A stretch of DNA of 64,000 nt from Pseudomonas fluorescens (lineage in GTDB: Bacteria > Pseudomonadota > Gammaproteobacteria > Pseudomonadales > Pseudomonadaceae), in NCBI RefSeq assembly GCF_902497775.2, contig NZ_OZ024668.1:4572326-4636325 (forward strand), in the 5' to 3' direction. How positions within the stretch are numbered: position 1 is the stretch's first letter; each line of letters opens with the position of its first letter. The notes beneath the pieces are model-generated. The model saw nothing but the letters and a program-made list of their open reading frames with translations, did not search any database and was not told the origin of the DNA. Below, piece after piece: positions 31,161 to 41,359 of the stretch. The position numbers were made by a program, and so were the translations under genes.

Positions 31161-31427
31161 GGAAAAACCTAGCGTCAGAGACGAAAAAATAGCAGCGAAA
31201 CAGATGAAGGGCGCCGTGGCACCCAGGAAAGGGCCAAAGCTACCGTAATGCGCCGGCTTGGGCAAACCGCCGACGAACAGGGCTGGCACTTTGCCATGTT
31301 TGCGGGCATGCTAGCCGCCCTTCGGGCGTCCGGCTTATAGTGCGCAACCGGAGCCGTCGCCAGGAACGCGGCACTTGCCAACCAGCAGCTCTAAACCTGC
31401 CATTCAGCCATACCGCAGGACCAACGT

Positions 31428-34400
31428 TTGACCAATCTCACTCAGCCGTCATCCCTGCGCAAGCCGGCCACTGCGCCAGGCTCGCCATTGCGCGGCTCGT
31501 TGAAAGGCGCGCTGGCCGTGTTGGTGCTGTTGCTGCTCGGCCTGCTGCTGTGGCAGCTGATCGCCCAGTTCCGCCATACCCAGGTTGACCAGTACCAGCA
31601 CAGCCTGGATGCCAGCGCTGAACTTGCCGACCATATGAGCCTGAACATGGCGCTCAAGGCCCAGGTAGCGCTCAACCAGATCCAGCAATACCGCTCGTCG
31701 CCTGCCCCTGAGCAACTGCCGAAGGTCATCGCCCAACTGCGCCAGCAGCAACCGAAGCTGCTCAGCCTCGCCTGGTTGGGTGCCGATGGCAGCCTGCAGG
31801 CCGACAGTTTGAAGGGTACCCCCGATCACCAGGCCCTCGACGAGCTGCTGCGGCTTAACCAAGGGCGCGACTTCTATTACAGCAACAGTGCCGACAACCA
31901 GCAGGTCTACCTGTTGCTGCGCCAGCCCGGCGAAGCGCCCAGCGGCTATTGGTTCCTGCGCCTGGCGGCGAGTTACTACAGCGACCTGACCAATCATCTG
32001 GACCGCCCCAACCACCCGTTGTGGCTGCTGGAAAACAGCCGCACCGGCGACATCATCAACCGCCACCAGCCAACTCCCGGCAGCGACGAACCGCTGCAAA
32101 GCGTGATGCTGGCGTTCCTCGACAACAGCACCTGGCAACTGCGCGGCCTGTTCGATGCTGGCCTTGCCCGCCAGCAACTGCTGCCGGCCCTGATCGGCAA
32201 ATGCATGCTCGGCTTGTTCTGCGCGCTGATCCCGCTGCTGGCGCTGATCAACATGCGCCGCCGGCATCGCCTGCTGCAGGAAAGCCGCCGGCGTTACCAC
32301 GACATCTTCGAAGGCACTGGTGTGGCCCTGTGCGTGCTCGACCTCTCCGGCCTGCCTGGCCAGCTCGAGCGCTACCGCCTGCGCAGCCGCCCGGCCCTGG
32401 AGCAGCGCCTGGCCTTTGACCCGCTGTTGCGCCGGGAGCTGCTGCAGGAGCTGAAGGTCACTGAAGTCAACCAGGTGGCCCTGCAGTTGCTCGGCGTCAA
32501 CTGCTGCGACAGTGCCTGGCAGCGCCTGGTCGAAGGCTCGCCATCCGGTAACGAAGGCATCGGCATCCAGTTGCTGGGGGCGATCCTCGACAACCAGCAA
32601 CAGCTGGAACTGGAAGTGCGCCTGCCGGTGGCCGCTGGCGAGGACCTGCACCTGTGGCTGATGGTGCGCTTCCCGCAGCAGCGCCGTGACTACCAGGCGG
32701 TGATCCTCAGCATCAGCGACATCACCAGCCGCAAGCAGGTCGAGTTGTCGCTGCTCGAACGCGAAAGCTTCTGGTCGGATGTGGTGCGCACCGTGCCCGA
32801 CCAGCTGTACGTGCAGGACGTGCACAGCCAGTTGATGATCTTCAGCAACCGCAACCTCGGCCAGACCCTGGGCTACAGTCGCAGCGAACTTGCGCAGATG
32901 GGCGAGCACTTCTGGGAGTTGCTGCTGCACCCGGACGATGCCCAGCTGTACCACCAACTGCGCCAGCAGCAACGCGATTCAGGCTACGTCGAGCAGTTGC
33001 ATTGCCAACTGCGCTTGCGTCACCACGATCAGCGCTGGCTGCGTTTTGACATCCGCGAGCAGGCCCTGACCCGCGATAACACCGGTTGCGTAACGCGGAT
33101 CATCGGCGTCGGCAAGGACGTTACCGAACAGATCGAAGCCAGCGAATCCCTGCGCGACAGCGAGCAGCGCTACCGCATGCTCGCCGAAAGCATCAGCGAC
33201 GTGATCTTCTCCACCGACAGTCAGCTGCAACTGAACTACGTCAGCCCGTCGATCCAGGCGGTGCTGGGCTTTGAAGTGGAGTGGATCTTCGAAAACGGCT
33301 GGCACTCGACCATCGCCAACCCGGCCCAGCTCACCGGCATCTATAGCCTGGTCGAGCGGGTCAACAAGGCCCTGGGCGACCCCGAGCAGCTGGAGCTGCT
33401 GCGCACCCAGTTGCCGACCCAGCTGTTCTTGTTCGACTGCCTGCGCGCCGATGGCCGCAAGATCCCGATCGAACTGCGCCTGGTGCTGGTCTGGGATGAC
33501 CAGGAGCGTTTTGAAGGCATCCTTGGCGTCGGCCGCGATATCAGCCAGCAACGCCGCGCCGAGAAAGACCTGCGCATGGCCGCGACAGTATTCGAGCACT
33601 CGACCTCGGCAATCCTCATCACCGACCCGGCCGGCTACATTGTCCAGGCCAACGAGGCCTTCAGCCGCGTCAGCGGTTATGCGGTGGCCGACGTACTGGA
33701 CCAGTTGCCGAGCCTGCTGACCGTCGATGAGCATCAGGACGCCCACCTGCGCTACGTGCTCAAGCAGTTGCACCAGCGCGGCACCTGGGAAGGCGAAGTG
33801 TGGCTCAAGCGCCGCAGCGGCGAGCATTACCCGGCCTGGGTCGGCATCACAGCAGTGCTCGATGACGAGGGCGACCTGGCCAGCTACGTGTGCTTCTTTA
33901 CCGACATCAGCGAGCGCAAGGCCAGCGAACAGCGCATCCATCGCCTGGCCTATTACGACGCCCTGACCCACCTGCCCAACCGCACCCTGTTCCAGGACCG
34001 CCTGCACACCGCCCTGCAGCAGGCCGAGCGGCAGAAGGCCTGGGTGGTGCTGATGTTCCTCGACCTCGACCGCTTCAAGCCGATCAACGACTCCCTCGGC
34101 CATGCCGCGGGCGATCGCATGCTCAAGGACATGGCCGAGCGCCTGCTCGACTGCGTCGATGAGGACGATACCGTGGCGCGTATGGGCGGCGACGAGTTCA
34201 CCCTGCTGCTGCAACCGCGCGCCACCCGCGAAATGGCCTTGAACCGTGCCATTCACGTGGCCGAACAGATTCTCGGCAGCCTGGTGCGGCCGTTCGTGCT
34301 GGAGAACCGCGAGTTCTTCGTCACCGCCAGTATCGGCATCGCCCTGAGCCCGCAGGATGGCAGCGAACTCAGCCAGCTGATGAAGAACGCCGACACCGCC

Positions 34401-35258
34401 ATGTACCACGCCAAGGAACGCGGCAAGAACAACTTCCAGTTCTACCAGGCCGACATGAACGCCAGTGCCCTGGAGCGTCTGGAGCTGGAAAGCGACCTGC
34501 GCCATGCCCTGGAGCAGAACGAATTCATCCTCTATTACCAGCCGCAGTTCAGTGGCGACGGCAAGCGCCTGACCGGTGCCGAGGCGCTGCTGCGCTGGCG
34601 TCATCCACAGCGCGGGCTGGTGCCGCCAGGGGATTTCATCCCGGTGATCGAGGAACTCGGCCTGGTGGTCGATGTTGGCGACTGGGTGCTCAAGGAGGCC
34701 AGCCGTCAGCTCAAGGCCTGGCACCAGGCCAAGGTGCGGGTGCCGAAGGTTTCGGTGAACATCTCGGCGCGGCAGTTCTCCGACGGCCAGCTAGGCGAAC
34801 GCATCGCCACCATCCTCAAGGAAACCGGCCTGCCGCCGGCGTGCCTGGAGCTGGAGCTGACCGAAAGTATCCTGATGCGCGAGGTCAACGAGGCCATGGT
34901 GATCCTCGACAGCCTGAAGAACCTGGGCTTGAGCATCGCCGTCGACGACTTCGGCACCGGCTATTCGTCGCTCAACTACCTCAAGCAGTTCCCCATCGAC
35001 GTGCTGAAGATCGACCGTACCTTCGTCGACGGCCTGCCCGAGGGCGAACAGGATGCGCAGATCGCCCGGGCGATCATCGCCATGGCCCACAGCCTGAACC
35101 TGGCGGTGATCGCCGAGGGCGTGGAAACCCATGAGCAACTGGAGTTCTTGCGTGAGCACGGCTGTGACGAGGTACAGGGTTACCTGTTCGGGCGGCCGAT
35201 GCCGGCGCATCAGTTCGAGGCGCAGTTCAGCAACGAAACGCTGTTCATGTTCGAGTAG
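31428..35258 (+). CDS. morA: Membrane GGDEF-EAL sensor protein, MorA-like
   Basis: This 1276-residue c-di-GMP enzyme has a TM helix near residues 27-48, a periplasmic sensor segment and a second TM near 252-275. Several PAS modules follow (about 290-830). GGDEF (RMGGDEFTLLL, near residue 920) and EAL (GAEALLRWRH, near 1050) domains come last. EAL catalytic residues look intact (VSVNISARQF, ELTESIL, DDFGTGYSSL, VLKIDRTFV, IAEGVET), so synthesis and breakdown are both possible. Length and position upstream of glyA match MorA, a motility and biofilm regulator. The start is a TTG with CAGGA upstream; no upstream ATG is in frame. Confidence 0.88.
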   Translation: MTNLTQPSSLRKPATAPGSPLRGSLKGALAVLVLLLLGLLLWQLIAQFRHTQVDQYQHSLDASAELADHMSLNMALKAQVALNQIQQYRSSPAPEQLPKVIAQLRQQQPKLLSLAWLGADGSLQADSLKGTPDHQALDELLRLNQGRDFYYSNSADNQQVYLLLRQPGEAPSGYWFLRLAASYYSDLTNHLDRPNHPLWLLENSRTGDIINRHQPTPGSDEPLQSVMLAFLDNSTWQLRGLFDAGLARQQLLPALIGKCMLGLFCALIPLLALINMRRRHRLLQESRRRYHDIFEGTGVALCVLDLSGLPGQLERYRLRSRPALEQRLAFDPLLRRELLQELKVTEVNQVALQLLGVNCCDSAWQRLVEGSPSGNEGIGIQLLGAILDNQQQLELEVRLPVAAGEDLHLWLMVRFPQQRRDYQAVILSISDITSRKQVELSLLERESFWSDVVRTVPDQLYVQDVHSQLMIFSNRNLGQTLGYSRSELAQMGEHFWELLLHPDDAQLYHQLRQQQRDSGYVEQLHCQLRLRHHDQRWLRFDIREQALTRDNTGCVTRIIGVGKDVTEQIEASESLRDSEQRYRMLAESISDVIFSTDSQLQLNYVSPSIQAVLGFEVEWIFENGWHSTIANPAQLTGIYSLVERVNKALGDPEQLELLRTQLPTQLFLFDCLRADGRKIPIELRLVLVWDDQERFEGILGVGRDISQQRRAEKDLRMAATVFEHSTSAILITDPAGYIVQANEAFSRVSGYAVADVLDQLPSLLTVDEHQDAHLRYVLKQLHQRGTWEGEVWLKRRSGEHYPAWVGITAVLDDEGDLASYVCFFTDISERKASEQRIHRLAYYDALTHLPNRTLFQDRLHTALQQAERQKAWVVLMFLDLDRFKPINDSLGHAAGDRMLKDMAERLLDCVDEDDTVARMGGDEFTLLLQPRATREMALNRAIHVAEQILGSLVRPFVLENREFFVTASIGIALSPQDGSELSQLMKNADTAMYHAKERGKNNFQFYQADMNASALERLELESDLRHALEQNEFILYYQPQFSGDGKRLTGAEALLRWRHPQRGLVPPGDFIPVIEELGLVVDVGDWVLKEASRQLKAWHQAKVRVPKVSVNISARQFSDGQLGERIATILKETGLPPACLELELTESILMREVNEAMVILDSLKNLGLSIAVDDFGTGYSSLNYLKQFPIDVLKIDRTFVDGLPEGEQDAQIARAIIAMAHSLNLAVIAEGVETHEQLEFLREHGCDEVQGYLFGRPMPAHQFEAQFSNETLFMFE

Positions 35259-35262
35259 CCCC

Positions 35263-35326
35263 ATCGCGGGTCAAGCCCGCTCCCACAGGGTAAGAGGTTT
35301 CTGTGGGAGCGGGCTTGACCCGCGAT
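35263..35326. repeat. REP palindrome pair
   Basis: Two inverted cores of the GCGGGTCAAGCCCGC variant, five bases after the morA stop. This probably forms the morA 3' end, since no T-run terminator is seen. Confidence 0.9.
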
Positions 35327-35448
35327 GAATTCACCACCTATCTCAGAATGAAGCCCACTTGTCTGCGACATGATGCCCTTTCATATGCCAGACAAAAGCT
35401 GATGAGGTAGAATGCCCGCCTATTTCAGCACGATCCTTGAGGACCGCC

Positions 35449-36702
35449 ATGTTCAGCCGTGATTTGACCATTGCCAAGTACGACGCCGATCTCTTTGCCG
35501 CCATGGAGCAAGAAGCTCAGCGCCAGGAAGAACATATCGAGCTGATCGCCTCGGAAAACTACACTAGCCCCGCTGTCATGGAAGCCCAGGGCTCGGTGCT
35601 GACCAACAAGTACGCCGAAGGCTACCCGGGCAAGCGCTACTACGGCGGTTGCGAGTACGTCGACGTGGTCGAGCAACTGGCCATCGACCGTGCCAAGGAA
35701 CTGTTCGGCGCCGATTACGCCAACGTCCAGCCGCACGCCGGCTCCCAAGCCAACAGCGCCGTCTACCTGGCCCTGCTGTCGGCCGGTGACACCATCCTGG
35801 GCATGAGCCTGGCCCACGGCGGTCACCTGACCCACGGCGCCAACGTCAGCTCCTCGGGCAAACTGTACAACGCCATCCAGTACGGCATCGACGCCAACGG
35901 CCTGATCGACTACGACGAAGTCGAGCGCCTGGCGGTCGAGCACAAGCCGAAGATGATCGTTGCCGGTTTCTCGGCCTACTCGCAGATCCTCGACTTCCCG
36001 CGTTTCCGCGAAATCGCCGACAAGGTCGGTGCCTACCTGTTCGTCGACATGGCTCACGTAGCCGGTCTGGTCGCTGCAGGCGTGTATCCGAACCCGGTGC
36101 CGTTCGCCGACGTGGTCACCACCACTACCCACAAGACCCTGCGCGGTCCACGTGGCGGCCTGATCCTCGCTCGCGCCAACGCCGAGATCGAGAAGAAGCT
36201 GAACTCCGCAGTATTCCCGGGCGCCCAGGGCGGCCCGCTGGAGCACGTGATCGCCGCCAAGGCCATCTGCTTCAAGGAAGCGCTGCAGCCTGAGTTCAAG
36301 GCCTACCAGCAGCAAGTGGTGAAAAACGCCCAGGCCATGGCCGGCGTGTTCATCGAGCGCGGTTTCGACGTGGTTTCCGGCGGTACCGAGAACCACCTGT
36401 TCCTGCTGTCGCTGATCAAGCAGGAAATCTCCGGTAAAGACGCCGACGCCGCCCTGGGTCGCGCCTTCATCACCGTCAACAAGAACTCGGTACCGAACGA
36501 CCCACGTTCGCCGTTCGTCACCTCCGGCCTGCGCTTCGGCACCCCGGCTGTGACCACTCGTGGCTTCAAAGAGGCCGAATGTAAAGAACTGGCTGGCTGG
36601 ATCTGCGACATCCTCGCCGACCTGAACAACGAAGCGGTGATCGACGCCGTTCGCGAGAAGGTCAAGGCCATCTGCGCCAAGCTGCCGGTGTACGGCAAGT
36701 AA
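35449..36702 (+). CDS. glyA: Serine hydroxymethyltransferase
   Basis: This 417-residue PLP enzyme converts serine and tetrahydrofolate to glycine and methylene-THF. The PLP lysine lies in [16 protein letters not shown]. Other motifs are [37 protein letters not shown] and [10 protein letters not shown]. The start at [10 protein letters not shown] has TTGAGGA upstream and gives the standard length. It ends at a strong terminator. Pseudomonads carry more than one glyA; this one sits beside morA as in P. aeruginosa. Confidence 0.97.
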   Translation: MFSRDLTIAKYDADLFAAMEQEAQRQEEHIELIASENYTSPAVMEAQGSVLTNKYAEGYPGKRYYGGCEYVDVVEQLAIDRAKELFGADYANVQPHAGSQANSAVYLALLSAGDTILGMSLAHGGHLTHGANVSSSGKLYNAIQYGIDANGLIDYDEVERLAVEHKPKMIVAGFSAYSQILDFPRFREIADKVGAYLFVDMAHVAGLVAAGVYPNPVPFADVVTTTTHKTLRGPRGGLILARANAEIEKKLNSAVFPGAQGGPLEHVIAAKAICFKEALQPEFKAYQQQVVKNAQAMAGVFIERGFDVVSGGTENHLFLLSLIKQEISGKDADAALGRAFITVNKNSVPNDPRSPFVTSGLRFGTPAVTTRGFKEAECKELAGWICDILADLNNEAVIDAVREKVKAICAKLPVYGK

Positions 36703-36720
36703 GCACAGCGGCATGATGTG

Positions 36721-36751
36721 AAAAAGCCCGGCTCTTGAGCCGGGCTTTTTT
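36721..36751 (+). terminator. Intrinsic terminator of glyA
   Basis: AAAAAGCCCGGCTC, a short TTGA loop and GAGCCGGGCTTTTTT: a nine-base GC stem flanked by A- and T-runs. Confidence 0.93.
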
Positions 36752-36864
36752 GTATCTGCCCCTGTGCTGCCCTAATTATCTAACACTTGAGGACTCACCT
36801 TCGCCCTTACCGTGAAGAGGTGCAGCGCCGCTGTGCTTCTGACACTCACACCTCAGGTGAATCC

Positions 36865-37434
36865 ATGCCAACCCATCGTCAACAATCCTTCATTGCCCAA
36901 CTGGAAACCGCCAGCCACCCAATCAACTTTCTCGGTGAGCTGGTGGGCTCGCCAGTGAAAGTAGCGCTGGTCCGCTCAGGCGGCGGCGCCTTCAGCGGTG
37001 CAATCCAGTACCGCGATGACTCGCATTTTCTTGGCCATCAGGCACCTGACAACCAGGCCATGGTGCCGCTGACCCTGTACTTTCGCCACACGCCGGAAGG
37101 CTACAAGCTGTACGTCCGGTCCCCCGGTCCCCAGCATGGCAAACGCCTTGGTGTGAATCAAACGGGTCTGCTCGGTGCCTTTCCGGTAGAGAGCTGTCCA
37201 CCCAGCACTTTCAGCCTGCTCAACCCGAATGGCCGGCCAATCAGCCACGAGCACCTGAACAACCTGCGCCTTCCCATTCGCCTGAAGTTGAACAATGGCA
37301 GCTTGACGCACCGCCGCACCATTCACGACTCCAAACAGATCTATCTGGGAACCAAAGGGGGAGCACCACTGGAAATCACCCTCAATATCCTTGAGTTGAA
37401 TGCGCCTTACCTTAGCGAGCCGAACGAGATCTGA
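36865..37434 (+). CDS. Orphan protein of unknown function
   Basis: I do not recognise this 189-residue protein. It has no signal peptide or membrane helix and looks beta-rich (KVALVRSGGGAFSGAIQYRDD, then LTLYFRHTPEGYKLYVRSPG). This could suggest a beta-trefoil or related fold, but that is a guess. Codons look somewhat less GC-rich than its neighbours, and it interrupts the usual glyA to cobW-family spacing, so it may be a recent acquisition. The ATG at 36865 follows TCAGGTGA; an upstream in-frame start lacks a good site. Confidence 0.6.
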   Translation: MPTHRQQSFIAQLETASHPINFLGELVGSPVKVALVRSGGGAFSGAIQYRDDSHFLGHQAPDNQAMVPLTLYFRHTPEGYKLYVRSPGPQHGKRLGVNQTGLLGAFPVESCPPSTFSLLNPNGRPISHEHLNNLRLPIRLKLNNGSLTHRRTIHDSKQIYLGTKGGAPLEITLNILELNAPYLSEPNEI

Positions 37435-37471
37435 GACATTCCCTCTATCGCCGAAACGCGGTAGGGGGAGC

Positions 37472-38437
37472 TCAAGTCAGCGCAGCGAATCCGGCGCGAA
37501 TCTTCGCCTCCGGCAAATCATCCGCAATAAACACCATCACACTCTCGCGCGCCTCCCCCTCTGCCCACTCGCTATCCCAATCAAAGCCATAGAGCTTGAG
37601 CACCCCCTGGAACACCAGGCGCCGATCCTCCCCGGCAATGTTCAGCACGCCCTTGTAGCGCAACAGCTGCTTGCCATGCTCTTCCAGCAACTGGTTCATG
37701 AAGTCGCTGAGCCGATCGATATCCAGCGGCGTATCCGTGCGCAGCACCAGGCTGGAGATGCGATCCGGCGTCGCCGTCTGCCCGGCCGGGCGCAGGCGCA
37801 AACCGCCGCCCAGGTCGGCATTGAGGTTGAAGCCGCGCACATCGAGCAGCTCGGCCAGATCGATCTTGCCGTTGTCCACTACCCGAATCGGTGCGCGGCG
37901 GTTGATCCGCCCCAGACGCTCGCTCAGTGCCTGCAAGCTGGCAGCGTCGACCAGGTCGGTCTTGCTCACCAGCAGGCGGTCGGCAAAACCGACCTGTGCC
38001 TGGGCAATGGTCTGGGTCAGGTGCAGGTCGGCGTGCGCGGCATCGACCAGGGTGATGATGCCGTCGAGGATATAGCGCTCGCGCAGCTCTTCATCGATGA
38101 AGAAGGTTTGCGCCACCGGCGCCGGGTCGGCGAGGCCCGTGCACTCGATCACCAGGCGGTCGAAGGCGATCTCGCCGCTGTCCAGGCGCTCAAGCAGCAG
38201 GAACAGCGCCTTGGTCAGGTCGGTGTGGATGCTGCAGCACACACAGCCATTGGCCAGGGTCATGACCTGCACCGGTTCATCACCGAGCAGTTGGGTATCG
38301 ATACCGGCATCGCTGAATTCGTTTTCGATAACGGCGATCTTCAGGCCGTGCTCGGCCTTGAGCAGGTGGCGCAGCAAGGTGGTCTTGCCGGCGCCGAGAA
38401 AGCCGCTGAGCACGGTGACGGGAATGGGAGATAACAA
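37472..38437 (-). CDS. CobW/YjiA-family GTPase (metal chaperone)
   Basis: This 321-residue G3E-family GTPase is of the COG0523/YjiA type that handles zinc or another metal. Walker A is GFLGAGKTTLLRHLL, the metal motif is the G-C-V-C-C in LANGCVCCSIHTDL, and ECTGLADP and SKTDLVDA are the G3 and G4 motifs. A C-terminal CobW domain follows (KGVLNIAGEDRRLVFQGVL). The most likely start is the TTG (LLSPIPVTVLSG) with AGGAGT upstream. The metal is not predictable, and no Zur site was seen. It precedes ybdD-cstA on the other side of a small palindrome. Confidence 0.88.
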   Translation of the reverse strand: MLSPIPVTVLSGFLGAGKTTLLRHLLKAEHGLKIAVIENEFSDAGIDTQLLGDEPVQVMTLANGCVCCSIHTDLTKALFLLLERLDSGEIAFDRLVIECTGLADPAPVAQTFFIDEELRERYILDGIITLVDAAHADLHLTQTIAQAQVGFADRLLVSKTDLVDAASLQALSERLGRINRRAPIRVVDNGKIDLAELLDVRGFNLNADLGGGLRLRPAGQTATPDRISSLVLRTDTPLDIDRLSDFMNQLLEEHGKQLLRYKGVLNIAGEDRRLVFQGVLKLYGFDWDSEWAEGEARESVMVFIADDLPEAKIRAGFAALT

Positions 38438-38466
38438 ACCGAATACTCCTGAACGCTGAAAATGAC

Positions 38467-38498
38467 TGTGGGAGCCCGGCGCGAACCGGGCTCCCACA
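38467..38498. repeat. REP-like palindrome of a different type
   Basis: TGTGGGAGCCCGG-CGCGAA-CCGGGCTCCCACA is a 13-base perfect inverted repeat. The core differs from the common REP in this window (AGCCCGGC instead of GCAAGCCCGC). It lies between ybdD and the CobW-family gene, where it may attenuate read-through. Confidence 0.75.
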
Positions 38499-38527
38499 GC
38501 TTTGTCACAGGCCTTGCGTGCTGCACT

Positions 38528-38725
38528 TCAACAGCACTTGGGCCCACCCTTGCCGCCGTAACGAGCCTCCTGGCGTTCGCGGAAGAACTCCTCGTAGGTC
38601 ATCACCGGCTTGTCCGGGTGCTTGGTCTGCATATGCTCGACGTAGTTGTCGTAGTCGGGCATGCCGACCATCAGGCGGGCTGCCTGCCCCAGGTACTTAC
38701 CCAGTCGACCGAGATCGTTGAACAT
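38528..38725 (-). CDS. YbdD/YjiX-family small protein
   Basis: This 65-residue protein starts [18 protein letters not shown] and ends in GGKGGPKCC, with [17 protein letters not shown] in the middle. These are the conserved marks of the YbdD/YjiX family that accompanies CstA-type transporters and is needed for their activity. AGAGGAA upstream favours the ATG at 38725 over a GTG one codon earlier. It is 18 bases downstream of cstA in one operon. Confidence 0.92.
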   Translation of the reverse strand: MFNDLGRLGKYLGQAARLMVGMPDYDNYVEHMQTKHPDKPVMTYEEFFRERQEARYGGKGGPKCC

Positions 38726-38743
38726 CACTGCATTCCTCTTGGG

Positions 38744-40810
38744 TTACGCATCCGGCAGGGCCTGGAACGGGGACTCTTTGTCAGTCCGCTCTTTTTTGTT
38801 CAGGGCGGCGATACCGACCTTGAGGGCAAAGAACAGAATGCTGAAGACCACGAACAGGAACAGTCCGGTCAGGGCCGCGTTGGTGTAGGCGTTGAAGATC
38901 ACGTGCTGCATCTGGCCGATGTCCTTGGCCGGGGCCAGTACCTGGCCGGCGTCGAGCGCCGCGCTGTACTTGTTGGCCAGGGCCAGGAAGCCGACCGCCG
39001 GGTTCGGGTCGAACAGCTTGATGAAGCCGGCAGTGGTGGTGCAGATCAGCAGCCATACCGCAGGCACCAGGGTGACCCACATGTAGCGCTGGCGCTTCAT
39101 CTTGATCAGGACCACGGTGCCGAGCATCAGGGCGATACCGGCGAGCATCTGGTTGGAGATACCGAACAGCGGCCACAAGGTATTGATGCCGCCCAGCGGA
39201 TCGATCACGCCCTGGTACAGCAGGTAGCCCCAGAGCGCCACGCAACCGGCAGTAGCGAGCAGGTTGGCGCCCCACGATTCGGTGCGTTTGAGCGCCGGCA
39301 CGAAGCTACCCAGCAGGTCCTGGAGCATGAAGCGCCCGGCACGGGTACCGGCGTCCACCGCGGTGAGGATGAACAGCGCCTCGAACAGGATCGCGAAGTG
39401 GTACCAGAAGGCCATGGTGTTTTCACCCGGCAGCACCTGGTGAAGGATCTGCGCGATACCCACCGCCAGGGTCGGCGCACCGCCGGCACGGGCCAGGATG
39501 GTGTGCTCGCCGATGTCCTTGGCGACCGCCTCGAGGGCATCCGGGGTAATGGCAAAGCCCCAGCTACTGACGGTCTGCGCAACCGAGACAACATCAGAGC
39601 CGACCACTGCGGCCGGGCTGTTCATGGCGAAGTACACGCCTGGCTCGATCACCGAAGCGGCAACCATGGCCATGATCGCCACGAACGACTCCATGAGCAT
39701 GCCGCCGTAACCGATGTAACGGGCGTTGACTTCGTTATCCAGCAGCTTGGGCGTGGTCCCCGAGGAGATCAGCGCATGGAAGCCCGATACCGCGCCACAG
39801 GCGATGGTGATGAACAGGAACGGAAACAGGGTGCCCTTCCACACCGGGCCGGTACCGTCGGTGAACTGGGTCAGCGCCGGCATTTTAAGCTCCGGGGCGA
39901 TGATCAGGATACCGATGGCCAGGCCAACGATGGTGCCGATCTTGAGGAAGGTCGACAGGTAGTCACGCGGTGCCAGCACCAGCCATACCGGCAGCACGGC
40001 AGCGACGAAGCCGTAGCCCACCAGCATCCAGGTGATCTGCACGCCGGTGAAGGTAAACGCCGGGCCCCAGACCGGATCGGCGGCAACCTGGCCCCCCAGC
40101 CAGATCGACAGCAACAGCAGCACCACGCCGATCAGCGAGATCTCGCCGATATGGCCCGGGCGGATGTAGCGCATGTAGATGCCCATGAACATCGCAATCG
40201 GGATGGTCGCCATCACCGTGAACATGCCCCATGGGCTCTCGGCCAGGGCCTTGACCACGATCAGCGCCAGCACCGCGAGGATGATGATCATGATCAGGAA
40301 ACAGCCGAACAGGGCAATGGTGCCCGGGATCCGGCCCATCTCTTCACGGACCATGTCGCCCAGCGAACGGCCGTTGCGGCGGGTGGAAAGGAACAGGATC
40401 ATGAAGTCCTGCACCGCACCGGCCAGTACCACCCCGGCAATCAGCCAGAGCGTACCCGGCAGGTAGCCCATCTGCGCCGCCAGCACCGGACCGACCAAGG
40501 GGCCGGCCCCGGCAATCGCGGCGAAGTGGTGACCGAAAAGAATGTGTTTGTTGGTCGGTACGTAGTCCAGACCGTCGTTGTTAAGCACCGCCGGGGTGGC
40601 CCGACGTGGGTCCAGCTGCATCACCTTGGTGGCGATGAACAGGCTGTAGTAGCGATAGGCAACCAGGTAGATGGCCACCGAAGCGACGACGATCCACAAG
40701 GCGTTGATGGCCTCGCCACGACGCAGGGCGACCACACCCAGCGCACAGGCTCCTATGACTGCCAGCGCCAGCCACGGAATGTGGCGTAGCAGGCTATTAT
40801 TGTTGTTCAT
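38744..40810 (-). CDS. cstA: CstA-family transporter (carbon starvation protein)
   Basis: This 688-residue inner-membrane protein has many TM helices. CstA and BtsT relatives take up pyruvate or peptides when carbon is scarce. Family motifs are the segment with GHHFAAIAGAGPLVGPVLAA and HALISSGTTPKLLDNE. The start at MNNNNSLLRHIPW gives the family length; the upstream open codons are not conserved. It is co-transcribed with ybdD. No CRP or CbrB site was recognised in the 183 bases upstream. Confidence 0.93.
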   Translation of the reverse strand: MNNNNSLLRHIPWLALAVIGACALGVVALRRGEAINALWIVVASVAIYLVAYRYYSLFIATKVMQLDPRRATPAVLNNDGLDYVPTNKHILFGHHFAAIAGAGPLVGPVLAAQMGYLPGTLWLIAGVVLAGAVQDFMILFLSTRRNGRSLGDMVREEMGRIPGTIALFGCFLIMIIILAVLALIVVKALAESPWGMFTVMATIPIAMFMGIYMRYIRPGHIGEISLIGVVLLLLSIWLGGQVAADPVWGPAFTFTGVQITWMLVGYGFVAAVLPVWLVLAPRDYLSTFLKIGTIVGLAIGILIIAPELKMPALTQFTDGTGPVWKGTLFPFLFITIACGAVSGFHALISSGTTPKLLDNEVNARYIGYGGMLMESFVAIMAMVAASVIEPGVYFAMNSPAAVVGSDVVSVAQTVSSWGFAITPDALEAVAKDIGEHTILARAGGAPTLAVGIAQILHQVLPGENTMAFWYHFAILFEALFILTAVDAGTRAGRFMLQDLLGSFVPALKRTESWGANLLATAGCVALWGYLLYQGVIDPLGGINTLWPLFGISNQMLAGIALMLGTVVLIKMKRQRYMWVTLVPAVWLLICTTTAGFIKLFDPNPAVGFLALANKYSAALDAGQVLAPAKDIGQMQHVIFNAYTNAALTGLFLFVVFSILFFALKVGIAALNKKERTDKESPFQALPDA

Positions 40811-40993
40811 GGTTTGCTTCCAGCTAGTGGATAAAAGACAGCCTTTCGAGTCTAGCGATACTGGCAGGAAAGGCCAGCCCCCACGTTGGTCTAGAGCCCT
40901 CCAGCGTGGGTTGAGCAAATCTCGTTATGCGCCCTTGCGCGGGCCTTGGCAAGTGCTGAGCTATAGTCAGGAAGAACCCCGGAGTGCCTGAAC

Positions 40994-41359
40994 ATGAGCG
41001 ACCACCAAGAACGTCGACGTTTCAAACGCATTGCCTTCGACGCGCCCACCGAACTGGTACAGGGCGAACACCGCTGGCAGGTCAACCTGCTGGACATCTC
41101 CCTCAAGGGCATATTGATCGAATACCCCGAACCCTGGGACGCTGATCTCGAAGAGCTGTTCGACGCGGTAATCCACCTGGGTGAAGGTGCGCAGGTAGAG
41201 ATGCAGGTGCAACTGCGTCATATCGATGAACGCCAGCTCGGCTTTATCTGCCTGCACATCGACCTGCATTCGCTGGAGCATCTGTGCCGCCTGATCGAGC
41301 TTAATCTGGCCGATCGCACCGAACTGGAGCGCGAGTTCCACGAACTGATCGAAGTTTAG
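40994..41359 (+). CDS. PilZ-domain c-di-GMP-binding protein
   Basis: This 121-residue single-domain PilZ protein has the c-di-GMP motif in two parts: R-R-R-F-K-R at residues 7-12 and D-I-S-L-K-G near 37. A beta-barrel core and a C-terminal helix (LEHLCRLIELNL) follow. Order between cstA and radA matches the structurally known P. aeruginosa PA4608. The target is unknown. It may read signals made by MorA nearby, but that is inference. Between it and the permease gene are 263 bases with a palindrome. Confidence 0.9.
   Translation: MSDHQERRRFKRIAFDAPTELVQGEHRWQVNLLDISLKGILIEYPEPWDADLEELFDAVIHLGEGAQVEMQVQLRHIDERQLGFICLHIDLHSLEHLCRLIELNLADRTELEREFHELIEV

Noticed and set aside
32979..34724. 581-codon frame opposite morA
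   Set aside because: Overlaps the PAS-GGDEF-EAL coding region and shows no domain.
38462..40789. 775-codon open frame opposite cstA
   Set aside because: His/Asp/Arg/Gln-rich composition is that of an antisense membrane-protein gene. CstA on the minus strand has clear family motifs.
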